Assembly (NCBI GenBank): GCA_016287095.1
Contig: JAEEVK010000005.1
Coordinates: forward strand, 1-64,000
Reading direction: 5' to 3'
DNA length: 64,000 nucleotides
Source: Lachnospiraceae bacterium
GTDB taxonomy: Bacteria > Bacillota > Clostridia > Lachnospirales > Lachnospiraceae
Positions 24,442-33,830 of this stretch are shown piece after piece (within the stretch, counting starts at the first letter, position 1; each line of letters starts with the position of its first letter). The position numbers were made by a program, and so were the translations under genes. The notes beneath the pieces were generated by a model that ran no database searches, had not been told where the DNA came from, and saw nothing but the letters and a program-made list of their open reading frames with translations.

Positions 24442-27441
24442 TTAGAATTTACGATAAACTACGATCTCAACATTATTTCCGTTAACCTTAACGCTTACAT
24501 CATCCGCAATGTTAGCAAGGATTGATTTTTCAAGTTCGTCACAAGCATTTGCAGACTTCTTATCATTCTGATCCATCCTGCGTTTAACTTCTGTCCTGTA
24601 TTCTTCCATATTCCATGAAAATTCATTTTCATTTTTGGAAACAAGCACTGAAGCTATCATGCCTCTTAACCTGCTCATAAATCCCTTGGAATCAGAATTA
24701 TCCCTGGACTTTTTAGCAGTTAACTGTTCCTTCATTTCCGGAGTAATTTCAATTTCGGAGTTCAAATGAAGTTCATAATCCCTGCCAGAAACCTCAAGAT
24801 AATACTCGGCATTTACATCGCCTGCAACAGTCTTTACCATACCCATAAGCTCTTCTGCAAGCAATCTAAGGTGAAGCTTAGCCTTCTTTTCCAGACCGCT
24901 TGTAGCAGACAGTCTCTCTGTCATGGCAAGAGCCTCGTCTTCACCCTTTCCGTTTCTGTATACCTTAACTATTGAGGATCTGACCTTTTCTATGGCATTT
25001 TCATGTATTTCATTTATATTTTCACCGGCCATCATTCGTTCAAACAACTCTGCACCGGTAAGTTTTATATTGGTTATGGCTACCTGATCGCCGGTCAGTG
25101 CCATATATATTATATCGGCTTTTCCGTTTACTTTCGTAATATTTTTAATAAAAATTCCGTCATTATCGGTATAAGTAGTAACCGTACTTTCCTTTTTTTC
25201 AAATCTGACGGTTGAATCAAAGCCGTTTCTGTTAAACGCTCTCCATTCATCCCATCCGCTGAACGCCTCTGCCTTGTTAACTATTATCTTATTCTCGGCA
25301 AATCCACCGGTTTCCCAATTTTCCCCGTCAAGCCTGATAAGAGCAAATTCCCTGTAGTTTACACCGTTAACCTTTCCATCATCGGCATAGAATAATACGA
25401 TAAACGGTGTATGCCATACCAGCCTTGCTGTAGGCAGGCTCATGCCATGAAAAGCTACACACATGCCGTCGTTGATAGGTATACCGATAGTAGATGCAGT
25501 TCTGTATCCGTCTACCTGAACATTGGGTACATCACCTTCCGGTCCGTTGATAAAGCTTACCTTTTCAGCAATACGTGTTATATAGTCCTCACTTACAGCC
25601 TTATCATCCTTATTGATCACAACATCGCTTATATCACAGTATTCACCTGTTAGACCCACATAACAGTATCTGGTGCTGTCAGGCAAAGCCACCGTGATCT
25701 CTGTTGTATGCTCAGGACTCATGATCCTGATTAAAACATGATCGGAAATCTTAACTCCTTCGATGATATAGCCTTTCTCATTAGGTTTGTTAAGCAGTTT
25801 GCCCACATCTGCATTTTCCTTTTCTTCTACCTTCATCTTGCGGGCAGCATCAAGCACTGTCTTTCCATCGAAACGTATCTCCCCGTATTCGGTGTAGTTC
25901 ATATCCTTCTTCATCTTCTCATCGGTATATACGCGACCGTCAAGCGAATCAAACAATACTATCGAAGGCATTCCTACCACACCTGTCTCACTAACCTTGG
26001 GTGAACTGTTAAGATGTATGGTTGTAATGTTTTCAAGAAGTAAGATACCTTCTGATATCTCGCTTCTGTATTCCTTACATATAAGTTCTCTTCTGCCTGA
26101 AAGTTCTTTTATTTCTTCCTTTTCCTGCATCTCGTATTCTTCATCGAGATCGATCAGGTGTATCATGATCTTTGCAAACTTAGGATCGAACTGAGTACCT
26201 GAGCCCTTTACAAATTCCTCACGTATCTTCTGCTGAGGTATGGGATCCCTGTAGCTTCTCTTTGATGACATAGCATCATAAGCATCGGCTACAGCCACAA
26301 TCCTGGCTATCTCAGGGATATCCTCACCTTTAAGCTTTTCCGGATAACCCTTACCGTCATATCTTTCATGATGGTAGTTTGCACCTATACTTAAATATTG
26401 GAACTCACTGATACCTGAAAGTATGCCCTGACCTATCTCGGGATGCCTCTTTATCTGTTCATATTCATTATCATCCAGACGTCCGACTTTATTTATAATA
26501 GAATCCTTTATACCGATCTTTCCAACATCATGAAGAAGAGCTGCATAATATACTTCATAGCATTCCTTCTCACTCTTGCCGCTCATCTCTGCAATCTTTC
26601 TGGAATACTCAGCCACTCGTGATGAATGTCCGTGTGTATACTTATCCTTTGCATCGATCGAGTTTACAAGGGCTGTAGCCGTCTGTTCAAACAGACGCTG
26701 CGTACTCTTTTGGGAGTTTTTCAGATACTGTATCTCTTTTTCATTGGCACGGCTAACTGTCTCATTAAGATCCATTAGTGCAAATAAGAACAGTACAATA
26801 GCCAGAACAGCTACAAAAATCGAAGTAATCGATAATCCGTATACAAAAAGCTGGATAAGTGAAGCTATTACCGGGCCTACAATAAAAAGAATCAGTGAAA
26901 AGCAGATCTTTTTAGATATCTTTTTCCTGTTTTTAATTATGACTATCAGTTCAATAATAATAGTCAGTAACGGGAAAATATAACTGATGAAATATACGGA
27001 CGATCTATAGTAATTATTTGATTCATCAAAATAATAATACAAATCTGTAAATTGAGAAATAATAAGCAAACCAATACCCACAGCAACAAGAATATCGGTT
27101 AACAGCAGGAGTTTTGATGTCTTTCCGTCTTCTTCATTAATATAGAATAAGTCTTTCAGATATAAGTTGAATACACCCAATACAAAGATGGTTGTGAAAA
27201 ATAATACAAAGTTACTGATACGTATCATATAGTAACCCAATTCACTTGAATCACCCATAAATATATAGTTGTACCGGTCAAAAACGAGCATGAATACAAC
27301 AGTCAGTTCGATCAGGACAAGAGAAATCTTTCTCCTTTTTGAGAGCGTAGTAGTCACGCATACGCAGAAAGCTGAAAATCCGCATATGCATATCAGCGCA
27401 AACATTATATCAAGTTGGTAATCTATGATAAATTGTAACAT
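24442..27441 (-). CDS. Large membrane HD-GYP protein with duplicated beta domains and a shared C-terminal domain
   Basis: 999 residues. The first 225 residues have seven likely membrane segments, a short helix follows, and an HD-GYP phosphodiesterase spans about 245-420: HD pair LLHDVGKIG, HHERYDGKGYPE and the GYP-region motif. Residues about 470-800 contain two similar beta-rich modules, each with a (P)(S/F)IV.F(D/Y)..DG.V stretch and a later (Y)(V/A)(G/A)LTG...I(S/T)(D/N) stretch. The last 190 residues align with the unrecognised protein at 13099-13740. It would break down cyclic-di-GMP at the membrane. The function of the C-terminal part is unknown. Confidence 0.9.
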   Translation of the reverse strand: MLQFIIDYQLDIMFALICICGFSAFCVCVTTTLSKRRKISLVLIELTVVFMLVFDRYNYIFMGDSSELGYYMIRISNFVLFFTTIFVLGVFNLYLKDLFYINEEDGKTSKLLLLTDILVAVGIGLLIISQFTDLYYYFDESNNYYRSSVYFISYIFPLLTIIIELIVIIKNRKKISKKICFSLILFIVGPVIASLIQLFVYGLSITSIFVAVLAIVLFLFALMDLNETVSRANEKEIQYLKNSQKSTQRLFEQTATALVNSIDAKDKYTHGHSSRVAEYSRKIAEMSGKSEKECYEVYYAALLHDVGKIGIKDSIINKVGRLDDNEYEQIKRHPEIGQGILSGISEFQYLSIGANYHHERYDGKGYPEKLKGEDIPEIARIVAVADAYDAMSSKRSYRDPIPQQKIREEFVKGSGTQFDPKFAKIMIHLIDLDEEYEMQEKEEIKELSGRRELICKEYRSEISEGILLLENITTIHLNSSPKVSETGVVGMPSIVLFDSLDGRVYTDEKMKKDMNYTEYGEIRFDGKTVLDAARKMKVEEKENADVGKLLNKPNEKGYIIEGVKISDHVLIRIMSPEHTTEITVALPDSTRYCYVGLTGEYCDISDVVINKDDKAVSEDYITRIAEKVSFINGPEGDVPNVQVDGYRTASTIGIPINDGMCVAFHGMSLPTARLVWHTPFIVLFYADDGKVNGVNYREFALIRLDGENWETGGFAENKIIVNKAEAFSGWDEWRAFNRNGFDSTVRFEKKESTVTTYTDNDGIFIKNITKVNGKADIIYMALTGDQVAITNIKLTGAELFERMMAGENINEIHENAIEKVRSSIVKVYRNGKGEDEALAMTERLSATSGLEKKAKLHLRLLAEELMGMVKTVAGDVNAEYYLEVSGRDYELHLNSEIEITPEMKEQLTAKKSRDNSDSKGFMSRLRGMIASVLVSKNENEFSWNMEEYRTEVKRRMDQNDKKSANACDELEKSILANIADDVSVKVNGNNVEIVVYRKF

Positions 27442-27481
27442 AAATCGCCCTCCAAAACTTTATGTCTTTCTAAACACAGTT

Positions 27482-28888
27482 TTAGCTGCGCTTAAGCTGC
27501 ACAACAGTTTCAACATGTACTGTCCAGGGGAACATATCACAACATTTAGCCTTTACTACCCTATAGCCGTTAGCGTTAAGCATTTCCAGATCTCGGGCAA
27601 GACTTGTGGGCTTACACGATACATAAACAATGGTATCAACACCATAGTTTATGATCTTTGTGAGAGCTTTGGGATGTATGCCTTCTCTCGGAGGATCGAG
27701 CACTATCAGATCAGGCTTGGTTTTGAGATCATCGAGTACCTTTAACACATCTCCGCAGATAAACTCACAGTTTGAAAGCAGGTTAAGCGCAGCATTCATC
27801 TTGGCCGACTCCACTGCCTCCGGTACTATCTCAACTCCTGTAACGCTTTTGGCAACAGGTGCAAGTATCTGTGCTATGGTACCCGTACCGGAATACAGGT
27901 CAAACACATCCTTATCCTTTGTATCACCGACAAAGTCACGAACTATCTTGTAAAGTACTTCAGCACCAAAAGAGTTTGTCTGGAAAAAGCTGAAGGTTGT
28001 AATCTTAAATATCTGTCCGAGTATCTCTTCAAAAAAGAAATCCTTGCCATGTAAAATAAGGGTTTTATCTGCTTTTACTGCATCAGCAGGATCATCGTTT
28101 ATACTGTGAAGTATACCAACGATACTGCCGTTAAGATTGAGTGCAAGCAGTCCGTCCGTGTATTCTTTAAGGAAATGCTCCTCATCATCAAGTATCTCTT
28201 TTGTTTTTGATGCCCACTGGGAAGTAGTTACTATGTTTACAAGTATTTCCCCTGTCGTAGCAGCCCTTCTTATGAGCAAATGCCTGAGATAACCTTCATG
28301 GGACATCTTATGACAATATGTTAGTCCCCATTCCCTGCAAAGCTCTATAGTGAATCTGACTATGATGTTATAATCATCGTTTGTTATCTTACAGTCAGTG
28401 ATCTGAAGTATATCATAGAAGCTGCCGGCTTTATGCAGTCCAAGGGTAAGCTCTCCGTCCTTACACGAATCTCCGAAGGAAAACTCCATCTTGTTTCGAT
28501 ATGCTTTTTCGTTGGGACTGGCAGCTATACCCATAAATTCATAGTCATACTGTCCGTTTATTGCTTCATCCAGTATGGTTTTTACCTGATCTGCTTTCAT
28601 ATTCAACAGATCTTCATATGATAAGCGCTGATATGTACAGCCTCCGCAGAATTCGAAATGCGGACAAAAAGGCTCCTGTGTCTCTATTGGGGATCTTTCG
28701 ATGACATCAATGAGTTTTCCTTCATGTCTTCCGTTTCTTACTTTAGAAAGTCTGAAAGAAACCTTCTGTCCCTCCAAAACATTCTTTACTGCTATCTTTT
28801 CACCCTCACATTCGACTATACCTTTGTTCGGATAAATTGATTTTATTACCTTGCCCTCATAATCCAGGCCTTTTTTTAAAGTTGACAT
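27482..28888 (-). CDS. rlmD: 23S rRNA (uracil-C5)-methyltransferase, RlmD/RlmCD family
   Basis: 468 residues. N-terminal TRAM-like RNA-binding domain (about 8-65), an iron-sulfur cluster motif CPHFEFCGGC (near residue 75, final Cys of the set further on), and a SAM-dependent methyltransferase with FDLYSGTGTIAQIL, the NPPR-type motif LIVLDPPREG and the catalytic Cys in IVYVSCKPTSLARD. It methylates uridine in 23S rRNA; which site (RlmC, RlmD or both) cannot be told from sequence alone, so the symbol is approximate. Divergent to the YerC-type gene. Confidence 0.9.
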   Translation of the reverse strand: MSTLKKGLDYEGKVIKSIYPNKGIVECEGEKIAVKNVLEGQKVSFRLSKVRNGRHEGKLIDVIERSPIETQEPFCPHFEFCGGCTYQRLSYEDLLNMKADQVKTILDEAINGQYDYEFMGIAASPNEKAYRNKMEFSFGDSCKDGELTLGLHKAGSFYDILQITDCKITNDDYNIIVRFTIELCREWGLTYCHKMSHEGYLRHLLIRRAATTGEILVNIVTTSQWASKTKEILDDEEHFLKEYTDGLLALNLNGSIVGILHSINDDPADAVKADKTLILHGKDFFFEEILGQIFKITTFSFFQTNSFGAEVLYKIVRDFVGDTKDKDVFDLYSGTGTIAQILAPVAKSVTGVEIVPEAVESAKMNAALNLLSNCEFICGDVLKVLDDLKTKPDLIVLDPPREGIHPKALTKIINYGVDTIVYVSCKPTSLARDLEMLNANGYRVVKAKCCDMFPWTVHVETVVQLKRS

Positions 28889-28914
28889 ATCTGATTCCTT
28901 TATTAAAAAAATAG

Positions 28915-28943
28915 TTGACTTTACTTATTTAAAGTGATAAAAT
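28915..28943 (+). promoter_or_regulatory. Promoter of the YerC-type gene
   Basis: TTGACT (28915-28920), 17-base spacer, TAAAAT (28938-28943), 44 bases upstream of the ATG. The 98-base divergent region must also hold the rlmD promoter, for which I see only weak candidates. Confidence 0.7.
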
Positions 28944-28986
28944 TGTATAGTGTAAAAAAATTAAAATTTTAAAGGATGAAATTAAT

Positions 28987-29289
28987 ATGAATAACAAATT
29001 ACATACCGACGCTGTTGATTACCTGTTTGATGGTATCCTTACCCTTAAGTCCAAGGAAGAATGCTACACATTCTTTGAGGATGTCTGCACCATTAATGAG
29101 ATCCTTTCACTTTCCCAGCGCTTTGAAGTAGCTAAGATGCTCCGCTCCGGCAAAACCTATCTTGAGATTGCTGAAAAGACCGGTGCTTCTACCGCTACCA
29201 TCAGCCGTGTAAACCGTTCCCTCAACTATGGTAACGACGGATACGACATGGTATTCAACCGTCTTGAAGGAACTTCTGAGGAGTCTTAA
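28987..29289 (+). CDS. YerC/YecD family TrpR-related DNA-binding protein
   Basis: 100 residues. It matches the YerC/YecD family related to TrpR: EEC..FFEDVCTINEI then LSQRFEVAKML, and a helix-turn-helix GKTYLEIAEKTGASTATISRVNR at about 55-77. Family members are common in Clostridia and thought to be transcription regulators. AAAGGATG lies 8 bases or more upstream of the ATG. Its stop codon shares the TTAA with the stop of the converging SNF2 gene, leaving no room for a terminator between them. Confidence 0.93.
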   Translation: MNNKLHTDAVDYLFDGILTLKSKEECYTFFEDVCTINEILSLSQRFEVAKMLRSGKTYLEIAEKTGASTATISRVNRSLNYGNDGYDMVFNRLEGTSEES

Positions 29290-32200
29290 TTATACGAGAA
29301 GATATCTTCGAGCTCTTCCTTGGTCAATGTATCGATAAACACTCCGTTTGCGGTAATGACTGAGTCGAGGAGCTCTTTTTTCTTTTGCTGTAATTTGTAA
29401 ATCTTTTCCTCAATGGTACCGCGGGTGAGCAGTTTCAATACATATACATCGTTGGTCTGACCTATACGGTATGCTCTGTCTGTAGCCTGCTCCTCTACAG
29501 CCGGGTTCCACCAGGGATCATAATGTATGACGGTATCCGCACCGATCAGGTTAAGACCTGTACCGCCGGCTTTCAGTGATATAAGGAATACCTGACCTTT
29601 TCCGTCATTAAATTCCTTCGCCATCTCAAGTCTCTCTTTGGGAGGAGTAGCACCATCCAGATAGAAGAACTCTATCTCTTTTGCTTCAAACTCCTGCTTT
29701 ATGATATCCAGCATACCGGTAAACTGCGAGAATACGATGGTTCTGTGTCCGTTTGCTATAGCATTGGTTATCTGCTGCAGGAGCAGATCAAGCTTACCGC
29801 TTCCACCCTTATAGTTAGATAAAAATGTAGAGGGATGACAGCATATCTGACGCAGCCTGGTAAGTGCCGCAAGTATCTTGATCCTGCTTTTCTCTAAACC
29901 GTTCTCCTGGATCTCTCCAAATATATCAGTCTTAAGTTCGTTCATATACGCAAGGTATACCTTACGCTGCTCGTCCGTCATATCTGTCAGCATCTTTTCC
30001 TCGAGCTTATCAGGTAAGTCGTTAAGCACATCCTTCTTCATCCTTCGAAGGATGAAAGGTCTGATACGTGAATTAAGATCGGATATGGCCTTTTCATCAC
30101 CGTTGATGATGGGCTTTTCATATCTTACGGTAAACCTTGAGTGAGTCATAAGGAAGTTTGGCATAATATAATCAAACAATGACCAAAGCTCCGATAATGA
30201 GTTTTCTATAGGAGTACCTGTAAGCGCAAATCTATGGTCAGCCTTAAGCTGTTTTACACATTGAGCATTCAAGGATGCGGCATTTTTGATAAACTGAGCC
30301 TCATCCAGGAATATGGTATTAAATATTATCTTCTTGTAATACTGAACATCACGTCTGATCAGCGGATACGAAGTGATAAGTATATCGTACTCACCGCTGT
30401 TTTCTATCATATGATATCTTTCGTTGGGATTACCGGCTACAACCTGGCATTTAAGGTCAGGAGCAAAGTTGTTAATCTCATCCATCCAGTTATATATGAT
30501 GGAGCTCGGACATACTATCAGGAACTGGTTGTGCTCCTCTTCCTGTCTCTGCTTCTTGCCTGTTATATAGCATATAGCCTGCAGAGTCTTACCAAGACCC
30601 ATATCATCGGCAAGTATTCCGCCCAGACTGTTTGCAGCCAGAGTCATCATCCACTTATAGCCCGTAGTCTGGTAGCCTCGTAAAGTCGCATTTATACCCT
30701 GAGGCAGATCATAATCCGTCTCAGTTGCCTTGGTTATCCTCTCGATGAGTTCCTTAAACTCTTTGTTTTTATTTACCTTAAAACCGCTCTTTTCAAGCGC
30801 ATCGTCAAGATAAAATGCATTGCTCTTAGGCAGCAGGATACCGGTGTCATCGATATTCTTCGAGGTAACACCCAGATTATCCAATATATCGGAGAGCCTC
30901 TCCATATCCCCATCTTCAAGGTTTATGAAGCTGCCGTCATACATTCTGTAATATTTCTTACGTACCTTAAGAGCTCTGAAAAGAGCTTTAAGCTCGTCAT
31001 TAGACATATTCTCGAAATCGAAGTTCATCTCGAGCAGGTCCATCTTACTGCTGACTCTGAGGCCTATATTAAAGTTGCCGCCTGTACGAACCTTAAGTTT
31101 CTTAAAGTCCTCTGAATAGTATACTTCAGCCTGCTCTAGCAGGTCTGTCTTTTCACTGAGCAGGAAATCATATATAGCCGACTCAGACTTTAACAGATAG
31201 AAATTACTCCTGGGCTCAAAACCGTAGTTTTCAAGTATATTGCGGAGCTTGTCTTCCTTATCCTTCTGTCTGATAATGATATAATAGTCGGAATCAGGAT
31301 TCTCAAAGCTTGAAAATTCAAATTTGTCATATATGAAATGCAGATCTGCCTTAATACCGTTGTTATACCTGTCAAAGTATACAGACGCATGTAATTCGGG
31401 ACTGATATATCTGTCCTGAAGCTCCTCGGGGATATCTATATCCATGCTGTCACCGATCTTAGGCAGTACTTCTTCAAGAAAACGCTGCTTGTTTTCACCT
31501 CTAAAGAGCAATGCAGGCTTATCTGCACCCAGAGCATTAAAAAACGGAGCATAATTACGCTTAAACTGAGGTGTGGGCATAAAAACAGCACCATTATAGT
31601 AGATCAGATCACCGTTTTTAGAAAGAGGGAGCACAGCTTCCTTGTCACGGTAGTCAAACATAATGGTATCTTCAACTATATCAAGATCATATTTAATATT
31701 GGGATTTTCCTTAAACACTCTTACGTTTTCATATACTTTTCCGTACAGATTGAGCGTAAAGGTGTTTCTGCCGAGTATCAGCAGCAGTTTCTTAAGTAAT
31801 GTCTGATTGATGGTAAGTGTTGATTTATAGAAGAACTTTTTACTGTCCAGGCTCTCATCCATACCGAATATCTGGTACATCTCAAGTATGAAATCAAGTA
31901 TATTCTGGGAAGACCTGTCAAATTCGCACTCTCTGAAAACGAAAGAAAAATCCTTTCCGAGAGTAATATCGGTCTGCTTTACGTAATCAAAGATAAACTT
32001 CTTTAAAGTCTGTACCTTATATAGCTTTTCACGGCCTGCCTTAATCGACAGATAGGCATTTGAATCAGCCTTGCTCATGATCTCTGGTACCGTAATTATA
32101 GGCTCGATATGAAATACATTTTTAGCAAAATCAAGGTCTTCCTGTGCCTGGAAAAAGTCAAGAACTGAGCAGGCACGCCTGTCTTCGGGTGTGGGCTGCT

Positions 32201-32531
32201 TCATCAGTTTTTCTTTTTCCTGTGTCTTTAAAATAGCAAAAAGGCCGGCTATAACATGTTTGCAGGCCCCACTTTCTTTATCCTTGAGCGACGAAGCGCA
32301 GTTACAGCTATACGAAAATCTGATAACTGCATCGTCATCCTCATTATCTTTTTCTTTGTCATCTATTATCACTGTATAGTCAAACACATCATTAACAACG
32401 ATACGCATCTGACCGGTTTTAAGGCATGTAATACTCTTTACCTGTCCATTTCTGTACAGATAAATACCTCTTGAATATGTCAGTTCATCTGCTGCTAAAT
32501 TTTTCAGTATCAACCTTGATAATTGCTGCAT
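29286..32531 (-). CDS. SNF2-family helicase with SWIM zinc-finger domain
   Basis: 1081 residues. A SWIM-type zinc motif (CNCASSLKDKESGACKH, CxCx..CxH) at about 75-92, a long middle region of the kind seen in bacterial SNF2-associated proteins (about 130-590), then the two-lobed Swi2/Snf2 ATPase: motif I LADDMGLGKT, motif II FLDEAQFIKN, motif III LTGTPIENS, and C-terminal motifs SLKAGGTGLNL and RAYRIGQ. It would be a DNA translocase in transcription or repair; the bacterial family resembles RapA/HepA in part. No restriction or defence partner is adjacent. Confidence 0.93.
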   Translation of the reverse strand: MQQLSRLILKNLAADELTYSRGIYLYRNGQVKSITCLKTGQMRIVVNDVFDYTVIIDDKEKDNEDDDAVIRFSYSCNCASSLKDKESGACKHVIAGLFAILKTQEKEKLMKQPTPEDRRACSVLDFFQAQEDLDFAKNVFHIEPIITVPEIMSKADSNAYLSIKAGREKLYKVQTLKKFIFDYVKQTDITLGKDFSFVFRECEFDRSSQNILDFILEMYQIFGMDESLDSKKFFYKSTLTINQTLLKKLLLILGRNTFTLNLYGKVYENVRVFKENPNIKYDLDIVEDTIMFDYRDKEAVLPLSKNGDLIYYNGAVFMPTPQFKRNYAPFFNALGADKPALLFRGENKQRFLEEVLPKIGDSMDIDIPEELQDRYISPELHASVYFDRYNNGIKADLHFIYDKFEFSSFENPDSDYYIIIRQKDKEDKLRNILENYGFEPRSNFYLLKSESAIYDFLLSEKTDLLEQAEVYYSEDFKKLKVRTGGNFNIGLRVSSKMDLLEMNFDFENMSNDELKALFRALKVRKKYYRMYDGSFINLEDGDMERLSDILDNLGVTSKNIDDTGILLPKSNAFYLDDALEKSGFKVNKNKEFKELIERITKATETDYDLPQGINATLRGYQTTGYKWMMTLAANSLGGILADDMGLGKTLQAICYITGKKQRQEEEHNQFLIVCPSSIIYNWMDEINNFAPDLKCQVVAGNPNERYHMIENSGEYDILITSYPLIRRDVQYYKKIIFNTIFLDEAQFIKNAASLNAQCVKQLKADHRFALTGTPIENSLSELWSLFDYIMPNFLMTHSRFTVRYEKPIINGDEKAISDLNSRIRPFILRRMKKDVLNDLPDKLEEKMLTDMTDEQRKVYLAYMNELKTDIFGEIQENGLEKSRIKILAALTRLRQICCHPSTFLSNYKGGSGKLDLLLQQITNAIANGHRTIVFSQFTGMLDIIKQEFEAKEIEFFYLDGATPPKERLEMAKEFNDGKGQVFLISLKAGGTGLNLIGADTVIHYDPWWNPAVEEQATDRAYRIGQTNDVYVLKLLTRGTIEEKIYKLQQKKKELLDSVITANGVFIDTLTKEELEDIFSYN

Positions 32532-32547
32532 CTACAATACCTCTTAT

Positions 32548-32575
32548 ATGTGTCAATAGTTACCGTTTGACACAT
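32548..32575. repeat. REP-like palindrome between SNF2 and U32 genes
   Basis: ATGTGTCAA (32548-32556) and TTGACACAT (32567-32575) are perfect 9-base arms around a 10-base loop, followed by six T on the + strand. The ends TGTGTCA/TGACACA are the same as those of the two repeats inside mtaB (37904-37974). It fills most of the 47-base gap, so it may also act as a transcription terminator. Confidence 0.65.
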
Positions 32576-32578
32576 TTT

Positions 32579-33829
32579 TTACATAATGGGTCCTCGTCTA
32601 AGTAAATCTCCTGGTTCCGCTTCTATATCCAGATAAACAAATATCCTTTGTGAAGCGTGCGGACAGCTCTCCATATCATTGCCATCACTGTCAGTGATCT
32701 TAAGTACTTTGCATGTCTTTATATCAAGACTGCCGGGTGATAAAAGTTCTATCTCATCACCTACACAGAATTTGTTTTTTTGTATCAGTTCACATTTTGT
32801 GCTTATATCAAGGGAATGTTCAGTCTGTACATTTATCAGTGTCCCCAGATACACGAAATCCTTTACATAAGTGCTTTCACCGTATACCATGGACTCAGCG
32901 GTAGGTTTACCGAAATAAAAGCCTGTGGTAAACATCCTGTTGGTACACTTAGCGATCTCTTCAAGATACGTGGGGACATTTGCTTTATACTCTTCAGGAT
33001 TCTCAAAATATGTATCTATCGCATTTCTGTATGCTCTCGCTATGGTTGCAACATAGAGAGCTGTCTTCATCCTGCCTTCGATCTTTAAAGAATCTATACC
33101 GGCATCCACTATCTCAGGGATATGGTCTATCATGCAGAGGTCCTTGGAATTAAAAATATATGTACCTCTCTCATTTTCTTCTATCGGGAAATACTCACCC
33201 GGTCTGGTTTCTTCACTGATATAATATTTCCATCTGCACGGATGAGTGCATTCACCGAGGTTAGCATCCCTGCCTGTCAGATAATTACTGAGCAAGCATC
33301 TGCCGGAGTAAGAAATACACATCGCACCATGGATAAAGCTCTCTATCTCACAGTCATCCGGAATGTTTTGCCTTATCTCTTTAATTTCAGCAAGTGTCAG
33401 CTCCCTAGCAGAAACGATGCGCTTTGCACCCTGGTTATACCAGAACTTAAAGGTCTGGTAGTTTACGTTATTGGCCTGTGTACTTATATGCCTCTCTACA
33501 TCGGGAGCGTATTCCTTTGCCAGTTCAAATACACCGGGATCACTTATGATAAAACCATCGGGTTTTATCATTCCAAGAAATGCCAGATAATCCTTAAGAC
33601 CATCAAGATCATTATTATGAGCCGTGATGTTAACAGTCACATATATTTTTTTATTTATACTATGTGCGTATTCAACAGCTTCCTTTAACTCATCATCCGA
33701 GAAGTTATGAGCCTTTGCCCTCAGAGAAAACATATCTCCTCCGACATAAACAGCATCGGCACCGAATCTAAAAGCTGTTTTCAAAACATCCAGGCTCCCC
33801 GCCGGCATAAGTAATTCAGGCTTTCTCAA
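32579..33829 (-). CDS. U32-family protein, TrhP-like tRNA uridine hydroxylation factor
   Basis: 416 residues. Peptidase U32 signature region E(S/A)FIHGAMCISYSGRCLLSN (residues about 160-180) with the downstream Cys pair in GECTHPCRWKYY. The close homologues YrrN/YrrO and TrhP act in 5-hydroxylation of wobble uridine in tRNA. The next upstream gene, TrmR-like, methylates that hydroxyl, so both steps of 5-methoxyuridine formation appear to be encoded together. It is the last gene of the ireB operon, 1 base after TrmR. Confidence 0.9.
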   Translation of the reverse strand: MRKPELLMPAGSLDVLKTAFRFGADAVYVGGDMFSLRAKAHNFSDDELKEAVEYAHSINKKIYVTVNITAHNNDLDGLKDYLAFLGMIKPDGFIISDPGVFELAKEYAPDVERHISTQANNVNYQTFKFWYNQGAKRIVSARELTLAEIKEIRQNIPDDCEIESFIHGAMCISYSGRCLLSNYLTGRDANLGECTHPCRWKYYISEETRPGEYFPIEENERGTYIFNSKDLCMIDHIPEIVDAGIDSLKIEGRMKTALYVATIARAYRNAIDTYFENPEEYKANVPTYLEEIAKCTNRMFTTGFYFGKPTAESMVYGESTYVKDFVYLGTLINVQTEHSLDISTKCELIQKNKFCVGDEIELLSPGSLDIKTCKVLKITDSDGNDMESCPHASQRIFVYLDIEAEPGDLLRRGPIM

Positions 33830-33830
33830 A

